DNA from: Streptosporangiaceae bacterium
GTDB taxonomy: Bacteria > Actinomycetota > Actinomycetes > Streptosporangiales > Streptosporangiaceae
Assembly: GCA_030043395.1 (NCBI GenBank)
Contig: JASHXW010000398.1
Location: 1-8,037, forward strand
Reading direction: 5' to 3'
Length of the DNA stretch: 8,037 nt
The position numbers were made by a program, and so were the translations under genes. Below, one piece after another: positions 1 to 7,739 of the stretch (position 1 is the first letter of the stretch; each line of letters opens with the position of its first letter). The notes under the pieces were generated by a model. It worked only from the letters and a program-made list of their open reading frames with translations. It was not told where the DNA came from and made no database searches.

Positions 1-1677
1 GGAGGATGCCGGGTCGGCCCACACCCGCGACTGCGCAGGGGTAGGGCCAGCTAGCGGGCGGTAATTTACGCCAAGGGCCGTCAGCCGGCGCAAGTGCCGG
101 GCGAGGCGAGGCAAGAACTCCTCGTAGGACTTGGCCTGCCCATGGGTCTCGGTCAGCCAGGCAGCCTCAGCGAAGGCCGACAGCCGCGGAAAATAGAGGT
201 ACTCAGCGTGATCGGTCGATGCGACCTGCTCGGTCCACAGCTCGCACTGGGCTCCCAGCACGTGGTGCCGCTGATCCGGTGGTATCGCAGCGGGCACGGG
301 TTCGTAGCGATAGACCTTCTCGACGCTGATCGTTCCGGGGAAGCCCGCCGGCTCGGCCGCGCTCTGCGAGTAGGGCCGGTCAAAGTACAGCCAGTCCTGC
401 GTAGTCATGACGACGTCGTGGCCAGCGGCTGTCGCCTTGACCGCGTCCTGCTCGCCGCGCCACGCCATCACGATGGCATCCGTTGGCGCACCGCCTTGGA
501 CGATCTCGCTCCAGCCGACAAGCGTGCGCCCCCGACGGGCGAGATGCGCGGACATCCGCCCGGTGAACCAGCCCTGCAACTCGCCCTCGTCGGCGTAACC
601 GTTCTCACGCATGAGCTGCTGGGCGCGAGGGCTGGTGGTCCACTCGCCGATGGGGCACTCGTCGCCGCCGAGGTGGACATACTTCCACGGGAAGATTGCC
701 ACGACCTCGTCGATCACGTCGGCGCAGAAGCTGAGCGTGGCGTCTTCCAGATTGAGAATGTGCGGCGAGATGCCCCACTCGGGACGAACCGACAGGCGTT
801 GCGCCGTGTTGCCGAGCTGCGGATATGCCGCGATCGCCGCGACCATGTGGCCAGGCATGTCGATCTCGGGCAGCACGTTGACATGTCTCTCGGCCGCGAA
901 CGCGACGATCTCCGTCAGGTCTTCCCGCGTGTAGAAGCCGCCGTGCCCGGCGGTGGACCCGTCGCCCGCGGGTTCGGGCCGCCATGCGCCCACCTCGGTG
1001 AGCCGTGGATGACTCGCAACAGGCATCCGCCACCCCTGGTCATCGGTCAGGTGCAGGTGCAGCACGTTGCACTTGTGCAGGGCGATCAGGTCGATGAGCT
1101 TCAGGACGAACGTCTTCGGCAGGAAGTGCCTGGCGACATCGAGGTGCACGCCCCGCCAGGCGAGCCGGGGAGCATCGACGATCTCAAGCTCAGGAAGCTG
1201 AACGGGCCCGCATCGCCCGGCCTGGCGAAACGCGGAGTCGGGTAGCAGCTGCCGGAGGGTTTGCAGGCCATAGAAGATGCCGGCCGGGCCCGGACTTGCG
1301 ATCGCCACTCGCCCGCCAGCGGAGGTGAGCCGGTATGCCTCGGCGCGCGAGGCCGCCGGGACGAGCGAGCTGAGCTCCCGTGGAAGATCCCCGAGGTCAT
1401 CACGCCGCAATTCGATCGTCGCTGACTGCCCGGCAACGGCTACGGCCTTCCGGTCGCCTGGAGCTCGGTCAAGCTCCCCTGCTGCCGCGACGGACACGAC
1501 CCAGCCCGTGCCAGCTTCAAGCACCCGACGGAACCATCGTGCCTCTCTGGCGAACTCGGGATCATGCCTGATGACCAGGCCATCGCCAAGCTCGGCGCCG
1601 ACGCCCCGCATGCCCGCGTCGTCGAGATGCCTGACGCTGAGCGGGCGCGGCACGATCGCGGCGGTCAAGATGCTCAC
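1..1677 (-). CDS. GH20 beta-N-acetylhexosaminidase, cytoplasmic, C-terminus cut by window edge
   Basis: This enzyme should remove terminal beta-linked GlcNAc or GalNAc from the non-reducing end of oligosaccharides by the substrate-assisted mechanism of family GH20. The N-terminal part (about residues 1-165) looks like the GH20b domain. The catalytic barrel starts near W174-R175-G176. Visible family motifs are HLHLTDDQGW (207-216), EIDMPGH (271-277) and HLGGDE, where D339 would orient the acetamido group and E340 is the acid/base. Aromatic residues expected in the sugar pocket are W389, W406, Y431 and W481 (in LWTE). No signal peptide is seen, so it is predicted to act inside the cell. The GTG start at 1677 lies 7 bases after the stop of the ABC fusion gene. 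It has only a weak ribosome binding site, which suggests translational coupling. The frame is open for 559 codons to the edge. The last residues (GVNYRP and after) resemble the tail of such enzymes, so little is probably missing. Family assignment is firm; the exact substrate is not. Confidence 0.95.
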   Translation of the reverse strand, partial: MSILTAAIVPRPLSVRHLDDAGMRGVGAELGDGLVIRHDPEFAREARWFRRVLEAGTGWVVSVAAAGELDRAPGDRKAVAVAGQSATIELRRDDLGDLPRELSSLVPAASRAEAYRLTSAGGRVAIASPGPAGIFYGLQTLRQLLPDSAFRQAGRCGPVQLPELEIVDAPRLAWRGVHLDVARHFLPKTFVLKLIDLIALHKCNVLHLHLTDDQGWRMPVASHPRLTEVGAWRPEPAGDGSTAGHGGFYTREDLTEIVAFAAERHVNVLPEIDMPGHMVAAIAAYPQLGNTAQRLSVRPEWGISPHILNLEDATLSFCADVIDEVVAIFPWKYVHLGGDECPIGEWTTSPRAQQLMRENGYADEGELQGWFTGRMSAHLARRGRTLVGWSEIVQGGAPTDAIVMAWRGEQDAVKATAAGHDVVMTTQDWLYFDRPYSQSAAEPAGFPGTISVEKVYRYEPVPAAIPPDQRHHVLGAQCELWTEQVASTDHAEYLYFPRLSAFAEAAWLTETHGQAKSYEEFLPRLARHLRRLTALGVNYRPLAGPTPAQSRVWADPASS

Positions 1678-1684
1678 CCTGAGC

Positions 1685-4600
1685 TCACGCCGGCGCTTCC
1701 GCCGCGGACGCAGCGCCCGGCGAAGCTTCAGCGGATGTCGCAGCGGCCGAGACCTGGCTCTTGGCCTCCGCCAGGGCGACGTGACAGGCCGCCAGCTGCC
1801 CGGCAGCTACCTCGCCAAGCCGCGGCGTGATGGTGCGGCATTGCTCGATGGCGAAAGGACAGCGCGGCTCGAAACGGCATCCGGGCACGGGGTTCACGAC
1901 CCTTGGCGGCTCACCCGCATCGGCGACGGCGGTGTCTTCTCCTCCCGACTGCGGATCGGGCACCGCCGAGAGCAGCAGCTGAGTGTAAGGGTGCCGCGGC
2001 GCGGCCAGCAGCTGCTCGGTCGGGCCGACTTCCACGACATGACCGGCGTACATCACGATGACCCGGTCGGCCAGGTAACGCGCAGAGGCAAGGTCGTGGG
2101 TGATGTACAGGATGGACACATCCTCGCGGGCACGCAGCTCGGCCATCAGGTTCAAGATGCCCACCCGGATGGAGACGTCCAGCATGGACACTGGCTCGTC
2201 GGCGAGAATGAGCTTCGGCCGCAGTGCAAGCGCCTGGGCGAAGCCGATGCGCTGCCGCTGGCCGCCGCTCAGCTCGTACGGGTACTTGGACAGCATCTCC
2301 TCTGCCGGCTTCAGGCCGATTGCCTCCATGACCCGGAGTGCCTCGTCGCGGCGCTCGGCCCGGCTGATGTCCGGCCGGTGCAGCTTGATAGCTCGCATGA
2401 TCCCGTGCGATACCCGGAAGGCTGGGTTGATCGAGGTGTACGGATCCTGGAAGACCATCGGAACGTGCCCGCGGTAGGCGAGCTTGTCGCGACGGCCCCG
2501 CAAGGCGCTGATGGGCTTGCCCTCGAACAGCACCTGTCCGGAGTCTGGCCGGTAGACCATCGCGAGCAGCCTGGCAATCGTGCTCTTGCCGCTTCCGCTC
2601 TCACCGACGAGCGCGACGATCTCCTTGCGGCCGATGGAGAAGCTGACGTCGTCCACCGCGTGCAGCGACTTCCTCGACCACATTCCGCTCAGCCGGAACT
2701 GCCGGGACACGTCAGTGACATCGAGCAGTGGCGCCTGCCCGAGCTCCGCGTCGTCCGGCCGCGTTCCGTCAGCGTGCGCGCCGTCGGCGTGCGCTGGGTG
2801 GCCGCGCGTTCCGTCACCCAGCCCAGGCGCCGTCTCCCCGTGCCGCGCCTCGATGACCGCAGCGAGGTTGCCCGCGACCCGGGCCGAGCGTCCCGCCAGG
2901 CTGGCAGCACCGGGGTGCGCGTCCTTGTACAGCAAGCAGCGGACGGAGGAATCCCCGAGGTCGTACAGCGGCGGCTCGGTGATCGCGCACTCGGGCATGG
3001 CGTCCGCGCAGCGCGGCTGGAACCGGCAGCCCGGCGGCGGGGAGGCCACATTGGGCGGCGAGCCTGCGATTCCGGTAAGCGCCACCTTCGGGCCGCGCAC
3101 CGACGGGAAGGCCTCGAGCAAGGCGCGGGCGTAGGGGTGGCGCGGGTTCTCGAACAGCGTGGTCGTGGTGGTGAGCTCGGCTACCTGGCCCGCGTACATC
3201 ACCATCACGCGATCGGAGAAGTTCCGTACCAGTGACATGTCATGGGTGACGAAGATGGTCGCGAAGCCGAGGCGTTCCTGCAGGTCCTTGATCTGGCGCA
3301 TCAGCGACCGCTGCGCCACGACGTCCAGCGCTGACGTCGGCTCGTCCATGATGACAAGATCCGGCGTGAACAACAGGGCCATCGCAATCATCGCCCGCTG
3401 GCGCATGCCGCCGGAGAGCTGGTGCGGATAGCTGTCAAGATGCACGGGGTCGATCGAGACAAGCCGCAGGACCTCTCTCGACCGCTCGGTGATCTCCTCC
3501 TTCGACATTGCCGAGTGCGCCTTGCACGCGTCCCGCATCTGCTGCCCGATCGTCAGCACCGGATTAAGCGCGCTCATGGCGCTCTGCGAGACGACGGAGA
3601 ATTCCTGCCAGCGGATGTGCCGCAGCTGCTTGTCGCTCATCTCTGCCATCTGGCGGCCGCGGAAGATCACGCTCCCGCCGGTGATCCCCGCGGGCTTAAC
3701 CAGAAGCTGCGCGATCGCGAACATGAGGGTCGACTTACCGCAACCTGATTCGCCGACCACGGCGAGGAACTCTCCCCGGTCCAGGTGCAGGTCCACCTTG
3801 TCGACGGCGACCACAGGGTCGCCATCGGTCGCGTAGGCAACCGAAAGCTGGCGCACCTCGAGCAAGTGCTCGGACACGGGCGATCCGCGGCCCTCACGCG
3901 CGCTGCCCGACGCCGGTCGAGGTCGTCCGGGCGCTGGCCCGGCGTTACGGGCGCGTGGCTTGCGAGCCAGGCGCCGCACCGGCCGCAGCGCGGGATTCGA
4001 GATCTCGTCGAAGGCGTAGTTCAGGAAGGCGAATGCGCCGCCGAGCATGGCGATGCACAGCCCGGGCATGATCGCCCACAGCGGCATTCCGGCGCCGAGC
4101 GCCTCGTCGTTCTGCGCCCAGTAGAGCATCGTGCCCCAGCTTTGCGCCCCCGGGTCACCGAGCCCGACGAACTGCAGGCCCGCTGCCGTCAGCACGGCGA
4201 AGACCGCGGTGCCGAGGAACGTGGCCACGATCAGGGAGGTCATCGTCGGCAGGATCTCGGAGGAGATGATGTAGCTGCTGCGTTCTCCGCGAACCTTGGC
4301 CGCCGTGAGGAAGTCCCGGTTCCGCAGCGAAAGCGCCTGGACCCGCAGCTGGCGGGCACCGTAGGACCAGCCGAGGGCGCCCAGCACGATGATGATGTCG
4401 GCGAGGCCGGCGCTGCGCAGGTAGGCCGCGATCACGATGACGAGCGGGAAGATCGGAATCACCAGCAGCACGTCGGTGATGAGGGACAGGACCGCGTCCC
4501 TGACCCCGCCGAGGTAGGCCGCCGACACGCCCACCAGTACCGAGACAATGGTCGCGAGACCGCCTGCCGCGATGGCGATGATCAATGACTGCCGGGTGCC

Positions 4601-4921
4601 CCAGATGAGCTGGGAGAAGATGTCCTGCCCCTGCGAGGTGGTGCCGAGCCAGTGCGCGGCCGACGGTGGCATGCTCTGCGGGAATCCGATGTAGCTGGGG
4701 TTATAGGGCGCGATCTGGCCGGGGAAGATGGCGAGCACCAGGAAGAACAACAGCAGCACCGCGCCGATGGTGCCCTTCCGGCTGCGCAGCAGCGCGCGGA
4801 AGAACTGCGCGCCCGGCCGGCGGCCCGTCGACGTGCCGGAACGCGGACGGCTGCCGGCCGGGCCGCCTGCCGCCGTGGTCGCGCGTTCGCGATCGCTGGT
4901 GCTGGGCCTACGTATCGCCAT
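1685..4921 (-). CDS. Fused ABC importer protein: DppC-type permease + DppD-type ATPase + DppF-type ATPase
   Basis: One frame of 1078 residues encodes three parts normally found as separate proteins. Residues 1-45 are a polar, basic leader. Residues 50-310 are an inner-membrane permease of the DppC type, with several hydrophobic segments and the EAA-like coupling loop near 207-225. After a basic, proline-rich linker (316-350), the first ATPase has Walker A GESGCGKST (390-398), Q446, signature LSGGM (502-506), Walker B ending MDEP (525-528) and switch H560. A charged, Gly/Ala/His/Asp-rich linker (665-730) leads to the second ATPase: Walker A GESGSGKST (773-781), Q825, LSGGQ (884-888), ADEP (907-910) and H942. 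Both ATPases end in the proline- and cysteine-rich tail of oligopeptide-type ATPases, each with four cysteines (632, 638, 645, 662 and 1015, 1021, 1028, 1046). All catalytic motifs are intact, so both sites look active. The gene starts 10 bases after the DppB-type gene. An internal GTG at 3877 could give the ATPase part alone, but its ribosome binding site is weak and far away. Substrate assignment rests on the neighbouring GH20 gene. Confidence 0.95.
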   Translation of the reverse strand: MAIRRPSTSDRERATTAAGGPAGSRPRSGTSTGRRPGAQFFRALLRSRKGTIGAVLLLFFLVLAIFPGQIAPYNPSYIGFPQSMPPSAAHWLGTTSQGQDIFSQLIWGTRQSLIIAIAAGGLATIVSVLVGVSAAYLGGVRDAVLSLITDVLLVIPIFPLVIVIAAYLRSAGLADIIIVLGALGWSYGARQLRVQALSLRNRDFLTAAKVRGERSSYIISSEILPTMTSLIVATFLGTAVFAVLTAAGLQFVGLGDPGAQSWGTMLYWAQNDEALGAGMPLWAIMPGLCIAMLGGAFAFLNYAFDEISNPALRPVRRLARKPRARNAGPAPGRPRPASGSAREGRGSPVSEHLLEVRQLSVAYATDGDPVVAVDKVDLHLDRGEFLAVVGESGCGKSTLMFAIAQLLVKPAGITGGSVIFRGRQMAEMSDKQLRHIRWQEFSVVSQSAMSALNPVLTIGQQMRDACKAHSAMSKEEITERSREVLRLVSIDPVHLDSYPHQLSGGMRQRAMIAMALLFTPDLVIMDEPTSALDVVAQRSLMRQIKDLQERLGFATIFVTHDMSLVRNFSDRVMVMYAGQVAELTTTTTLFENPRHPYARALLEAFPSVRGPKVALTGIAGSPPNVASPPPGCRFQPRCADAMPECAITEPPLYDLGDSSVRCLLYKDAHPGAASLAGRSARVAGNLAAVIEARHGETAPGLGDGTRGHPAHADGAHADGTRPDDAELGQAPLLDVTDVSRQFRLSGMWSRKSLHAVDDVSFSIGRKEIVALVGESGSGKSTIARLLAMVYRPDSGQVLFEGKPISALRGRRDKLAYRGHVPMVFQDPYTSINPAFRVSHGIMRAIKLHRPDISRAERRDEALRVMEAIGLKPAEEMLSKYPYELSGGQRQRIGFAQALALRPKLILADEPVSMLDVSIRVGILNLMAELRAREDVSILYITHDLASARYLADRVIVMYAGHVVEVGPTEQLLAAPRHPYTQLLLSAVPDPQSGGEDTAVADAGEPPRVVNPVPGCRFEPRCPFAIEQCRTITPRLGEVAAGQLAACHVALAEAKSQVSAAATSAEASPGAASAAEAPA

Positions 4922-4931
4922 CGGCCGCGCT

Positions 4932-5918
4932 CTAACCTGACTCTCTGGTACGGGGATCGATCAGCGCGCTGACGACGTCTGCGCAGAGGACGCTGATCAG
5001 CACCGCGAACGTGATCAGCAAGAAGAGCGCCTGCATCAGCGGGTAATCCAGGCCGTTCACTGATGTGAGCAGCAGGGTCCCGAGCCCGGGATAGTTGAAC
5101 ACGTACTCCACCACGATCGCGCCGGAGACCACGAAGCCGAGCGACATCGCGAATCCAGTGAGGTTCGGGAGAACGGCATTTCGCCCGACATAAGCCCACA
5201 TTATTCGCCATGGTTTCAGGCCCTTTGCGCGGGCCGTCCGCACGTAGTCATCGGCCATGACCGTGATGACGTTGTTCCGCATCGTCAGGATCCAGCCGCC
5301 GATCGCGGTGATCAGGATCGTCAGGCCAGGCAGGACCGCGTGCTCGAACACATCCACCATGTAATGGAAGTTCAGCCCGGGCGTGTCGTTCAGGTAGTTG
5401 TAAGCGCCCTCCTGCGGGAAGACGCCCAGCCTGATCGCGAAGAAGTAGATGAGGATCAGCCCGACCCAGAAATAGGGGAAGGCCGATGTGATCACGAAGA
5501 TCGGCGGTAGCGCGCTGTCCAGCCAGCTGCCCCGGCGCCACGCGCTGACCAGGCCGATCAGCGTGCCCAGGATGAATGCCAGGATGGTCGTCACGCCGAC
5601 CAGTCCGAGCGTCCACGGCAGGGCGTGCATCACCAGGGTGCTCACCGAGGTGCCGAAGCTCGTCGTGATCGAGATCCCGAAGTTGAACGTGACCACGCTC
5701 TTCCAGTACTTCAGGTACTGCACGAGCAGGCTGCCCTGGTACCTGCCGCCGAGCAGAACCGTCAGCGAGTGGATCGCTTGCGGGTTCAGGTGCGGGTGCT
5801 GTGCCTCGAGGGCTAGCACCGGGTTGCCGGGCATGAGGCGCGGGATGATGAAGTTCAGGCTCACCGCCGCCCACAACGTGGCGGCGAAGAAGCCCAGCCT
5901 CCGCACGACGAACGCCAT
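4932..5918 (-). CDS. ABC importer permease, DppB/OppB type
   Basis: This 328-residue integral membrane protein should form half of the translocation channel of a peptide/oligosaccharide-type ABC importer; the partner half is the N-terminal part of the next gene's product. The N-terminus (MAFVVRRLGFFAATLWAAVS) with the following LNFIIPRLMPGNP is the classic DppB start, with the first membrane segment at about 8-26. Further hydrophobic stretches lie near 103-125, 138-162, 193-213, 253-272 and 295-320. The coupling motif that docks on an ATPase is at about 223-251 (DDYVRTARAKGLKPWRIM and following). Length is normal for the family. A GAGAGG ribosome binding site ends 7 bases before the ATG. The stop is TAG at 4934-4932, and the fused permease/ATPase gene begins 10 bases later. 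The family also transports sugars and nickel, so the fold alone does not define the substrate. Confidence 0.95.
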   Translation of the reverse strand: MAFVVRRLGFFAATLWAAVSLNFIIPRLMPGNPVLALEAQHPHLNPQAIHSLTVLLGGRYQGSLLVQYLKYWKSVVTFNFGISITTSFGTSVSTLVMHALPWTLGLVGVTTILAFILGTLIGLVSAWRRGSWLDSALPPIFVITSAFPYFWVGLILIYFFAIRLGVFPQEGAYNYLNDTPGLNFHYMVDVFEHAVLPGLTILITAIGGWILTMRNNVITVMADDYVRTARAKGLKPWRIMWAYVGRNAVLPNLTGFAMSLGFVVSGAIVVEYVFNYPGLGTLLLTSVNGLDYPLMQALFLLITFAVLISVLCADVVSALIDPRTRESG

Positions 5919-5925
5919 CCGCGCG

Positions 5926-5931
5926 CCTCTC
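5926..5931 (-). promoter_or_regulatory. Ribosome binding site of the DppB-type permease gene
   Basis: GAGAGG on the minus strand ends 7 bases before the ATG at 5918, inside the 30-base gap after the binding-protein stop codon. It supports both the chosen start and separate translation initiation of the permease. Confidence 0.65.
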
Positions 5932-5948
5932 TGCCCGGCCCGGGCCTG

Positions 5949-7616
5949 TTACTTCTTCTCGTACAGGTGCAGCAGGAGCACCCCCCAGTCAGGAACGGCG
6001 TACTGGTTCGGCTGCGCATACGGGTTGCTCTGCGTCACCCAGCCGCCGATGTGCTGGGTGTCGTACTGGTACCAGTCGACTGCCTCGGTGACCGGGATGA
6101 CCGGCACGTCCGACAGCATGACCTGCTGCAGTTCGTCGACCACCTGGTGCTGGACCGCCGGGCTCGTGGTCGACGCGTACTTCTCGATCAGCGCGTCGGT
6201 GGACTGGCTCGAGTACCGCTCGTAGTTGCTCGCCGCTGTCTTGCCGATCGGCGCGGTGTTCGGCGAGTACAGGACGGCCCGCAGCTCGTAGTACGGAGTG
6301 GGCCCGCCGCTGTCCCAGTCATAGGCCAGCTGGTAGTGGCCGGTGGAGATGTCGGTGTCGAACGTCGTGTTCGACAGGTTGTCGGGCGTGATCTGGATGC
6401 CGACCGCCTTGAGTTCGCTCTGGATCACCCCGACGGCTGCGACCCAGTCGGAGAAGCCGCCATTGTTGATGATCGAGAACGCCAGCAGCTTGCCGCCCTT
6501 GGCGAAGATGCCGTTGCTGCCCCGCTTGTAGCCGGCAGCGGTGAGGATCGAGATGGCCTTCTTCGGGTCGTAGCTGTACGCATTGCCGTACTTGGCCGCC
6601 GCTGAGGAGTCATACCAGCTAGCGAACGTCGGCTTGACGATGTCCGTTTGATTCGACGCCGGCTCATAGCCGTACTCGCCGATCTTCGAGACCTGAGCGC
6701 GGTCAATCGCGTACGCCATGGCCTGCCGCACGGGCAGCGTGAACTGCGGATTGGTCAGGTTGAACCAGATCATGACGTTGTAAACGGGCTCGAACCAGTA
6801 GTGGTAGTACTTGGGATTCGCATCCAGGTAGTACTTCTTGATGCTCGGCATGAACTGCGAGCCCCACTGGTCCGTTCCGTTCCGCAGGTCTGCGTTGGCG
6901 CTGTTGTTCGACAGGTACGAGGGGAAGTTCACCGTCTCGATCTTCGGGAGGCCGGGCTGCCAGTAATGGGGGTTCTTCTTGTACTGGATGTTGGCCGGGC
7001 TGCAGGACGCCATCGTGTACGGTCCAGTGCCGACCGGGGTCTTGTCGAGGTAGGTGACCGGGTTACTGATCTTCGACCAGATGTGCTCAGGCACGATGGG
7101 CGTCTCGTCCGCTATGTAGTAGAAGTACGGGACTGCCGCGGTCTTGAAGTTGAAGACAACCTGATCAGAACCGCTCAGCGAGACGCTGCTCAGCACCGAC
7201 CAGTCCGAGTTGAGGTCGAGGGCCGGGTACTTCTTCAGCAAGTCAAATGTGAAGACGACGTCCTTGGCGCTGAACGGCTTGCCGTCGCTCCACTTGACTC
7301 CGTTCCGGATCGTGAAGGTGAGCGTCTTGTCACTGTTGGACCATGCCCACTTGGTGGCCAGCCACGGCGTGGTTGCGCCGTCCTTCAGCGAGTCCATGTA
7401 GACGAGTTCTTCGTAGATGGGCCCGAAGGAGTCGTAGTTGACTGTGGCGTTGTACGGGTTGAACTCGCAGGGCCAGGTGATCCCATACTCATCGGCGATC
7501 GACACCGTGCCGCCGCTTGTGCTGGAATTGCTGGCCGTGCCTCCGCAGGCGACAGTGCTCAAGGCGACCACTGCGCCGAGAACCGTGATCTTTCCTATCC
7601 ACTTCAGACTGGTCAA
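5949..7616 (-). CDS. Family 5 extracellular solute-binding lipoprotein of ABC importer (probable oligosaccharide binder)
   Basis: This is the capture protein of the importer, predicted to be a lipoprotein anchored on the outer face of the membrane. From the TTG start it has 555 residues, usual for SBP_bac_5 proteins. The signal peptide (LTSLKWIGKITVLGAVVALS) ends in TVAC, with the lipidated cysteine at residue 24. A Gly/Ser/Thr-rich tether follows. Family landmarks are FTIRNGVKWSDGKPFSAKDV (about 101-120), VGTGPY (195-200) and VRQAMAYAIDR (296-306). The mature protein is rich in Trp and Tyr, for example near 265-285 and 514-518. That fits sugar stacking, as in cellobiose- and chitobiose-binding members of this family, but does not prove it. 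The TTG is chosen because a strong purine-rich ribosome binding site precedes it and the signal peptide begins right there. The frame runs on upstream to an ATG at 7736, but that extension has no signal-peptide character and overlaps the operator-like palindromes. The DppB-type gene starts 30 bases after the TAA stop. Confidence 0.93.
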   Translation of the reverse strand: MTSLKWIGKITVLGAVVALSTVACGGTASNSSTSGGTVSIADEYGITWPCEFNPYNATVNYDSFGPIYEELVYMDSLKDGATTPWLATKWAWSNSDKTLTFTIRNGVKWSDGKPFSAKDVVFTFDLLKKYPALDLNSDWSVLSSVSLSGSDQVVFNFKTAAVPYFYYIADETPIVPEHIWSKISNPVTYLDKTPVGTGPYTMASCSPANIQYKKNPHYWQPGLPKIETVNFPSYLSNNSANADLRNGTDQWGSQFMPSIKKYYLDANPKYYHYWFEPVYNVMIWFNLTNPQFTLPVRQAMAYAIDRAQVSKIGEYGYEPASNQTDIVKPTFASWYDSSAAAKYGNAYSYDPKKAISILTAAGYKRGSNGIFAKGGKLLAFSIINNGGFSDWVAAVGVIQSELKAVGIQITPDNLSNTTFDTDISTGHYQLAYDWDSGGPTPYYELRAVLYSPNTAPIGKTAASNYERYSSQSTDALIEKYASTTSPAVQHQVVDELQQVMLSDVPVIPVTEAVDWYQYDTQHIGGWVTQSNPYAQPNQYAVPDWGVLLLHLYEKK

Positions 7617-7619
7617 TGA

Positions 7620-7630
7620 CCTCCCCCTTT
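7620..7630 (-). promoter_or_regulatory. Ribosome binding site that decides the TTG start of the binding protein
   Basis: Read on the minus strand this is GAAAGGGGGAGG (7631-7620), followed by TCA and the TTG start at 7616-7614. The GGAGG core is only 3 bases from the start codon, but AAGGGGG, a few bases further back, gives a normal spacing of 6. No comparable purine run precedes the other possible starts of this frame. Confidence 0.7.
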
Positions 7631-7688
7631 CGTGCGAAAACGGGCCGACCCGTCTGCCCCTTATCTGCCAAACTCGTACCTTGATCCC

Positions 7689-7703
7689 CAAGGGTAACCC
7701 TTG
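7689..7703. promoter_or_regulatory. Perfect 15-bp palindrome, candidate operator
   Basis: CAAGGGTAACCCTTG reads the same on both strands except for the central base: two 7-bp arms around one A. A further CCTTG half-site lies at 7679-7683, so CCTTG, CAAGG and CCTTG begin at 7679, 7689 and 7699, one every 10 bp on the same helix face. The position, 73 bases upstream of the binding-protein start codon, suits a repressor dimer acting on the operon promoter. LacI- and GntR-type regulators commonly use sites of this size, but no regulator gene is in the window and the site matches none I can name. Confidence 0.5.
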
Positions 7704-7709
7704 ACCCGG

Positions 7710-7739
7710 GAAGTGGCACCCCTGAAACGGAGCCACTTC
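7710..7739. repeat. Inverted repeat, 8-bp arms with 14-base spacer
   Basis: GAAGTGGC at 7710-7717 is matched by its exact reverse complement GCCACTTC at 7732-7739. The arm centres are about two helical turns apart (22 bp), which would fit a DNA-binding dimer or a pair of half-sites. As a transcribed hairpin the 14-base loop would be large, and no T-run follows on either strand, so it does not look like a terminator. It lies 6 bp from the 15-bp palindrome, so the two may form one composite control site. Confidence 0.4.

Noticed and set aside
1277..3235. A 652-codon open frame on the plus strand, with another of 383 codons at 94-1245
   Set aside because: Both lie antisense to genes with clear motifs (ABC ATPase and GH20). 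Their translations are Arg/Gly-rich without recognisable domains. Such frames arise from the G/C-rich third codon positions of the true genes.
3875..3877. GTG that could start a separate DppD-type ATPase gene
   Set aside because: It is in frame with the permease, with no stop between. The nearest purine run (GAGGG) is about 13 bases away, too far for a good ribosome binding site. Kept only as a possible internal start.
5937..5946. Palindrome GGCCCGGGCC between the binding-protein and permease genes
   Set aside because: As a hairpin it would have only about 3 base pairs, with no T-run. It is too small to call an attenuator or terminator in such GC-rich DNA.
7608..7623. DasR-like site: ACTGGTC, then AAT, then GACCTC at the binding-protein start codon
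   Set aside because: The half-sites are separated by 3 bases rather than the 2 of the known DasR consensus, and the right half is imperfect. The bases also encode the start codon and first residues and lie next to the ribosome binding site.
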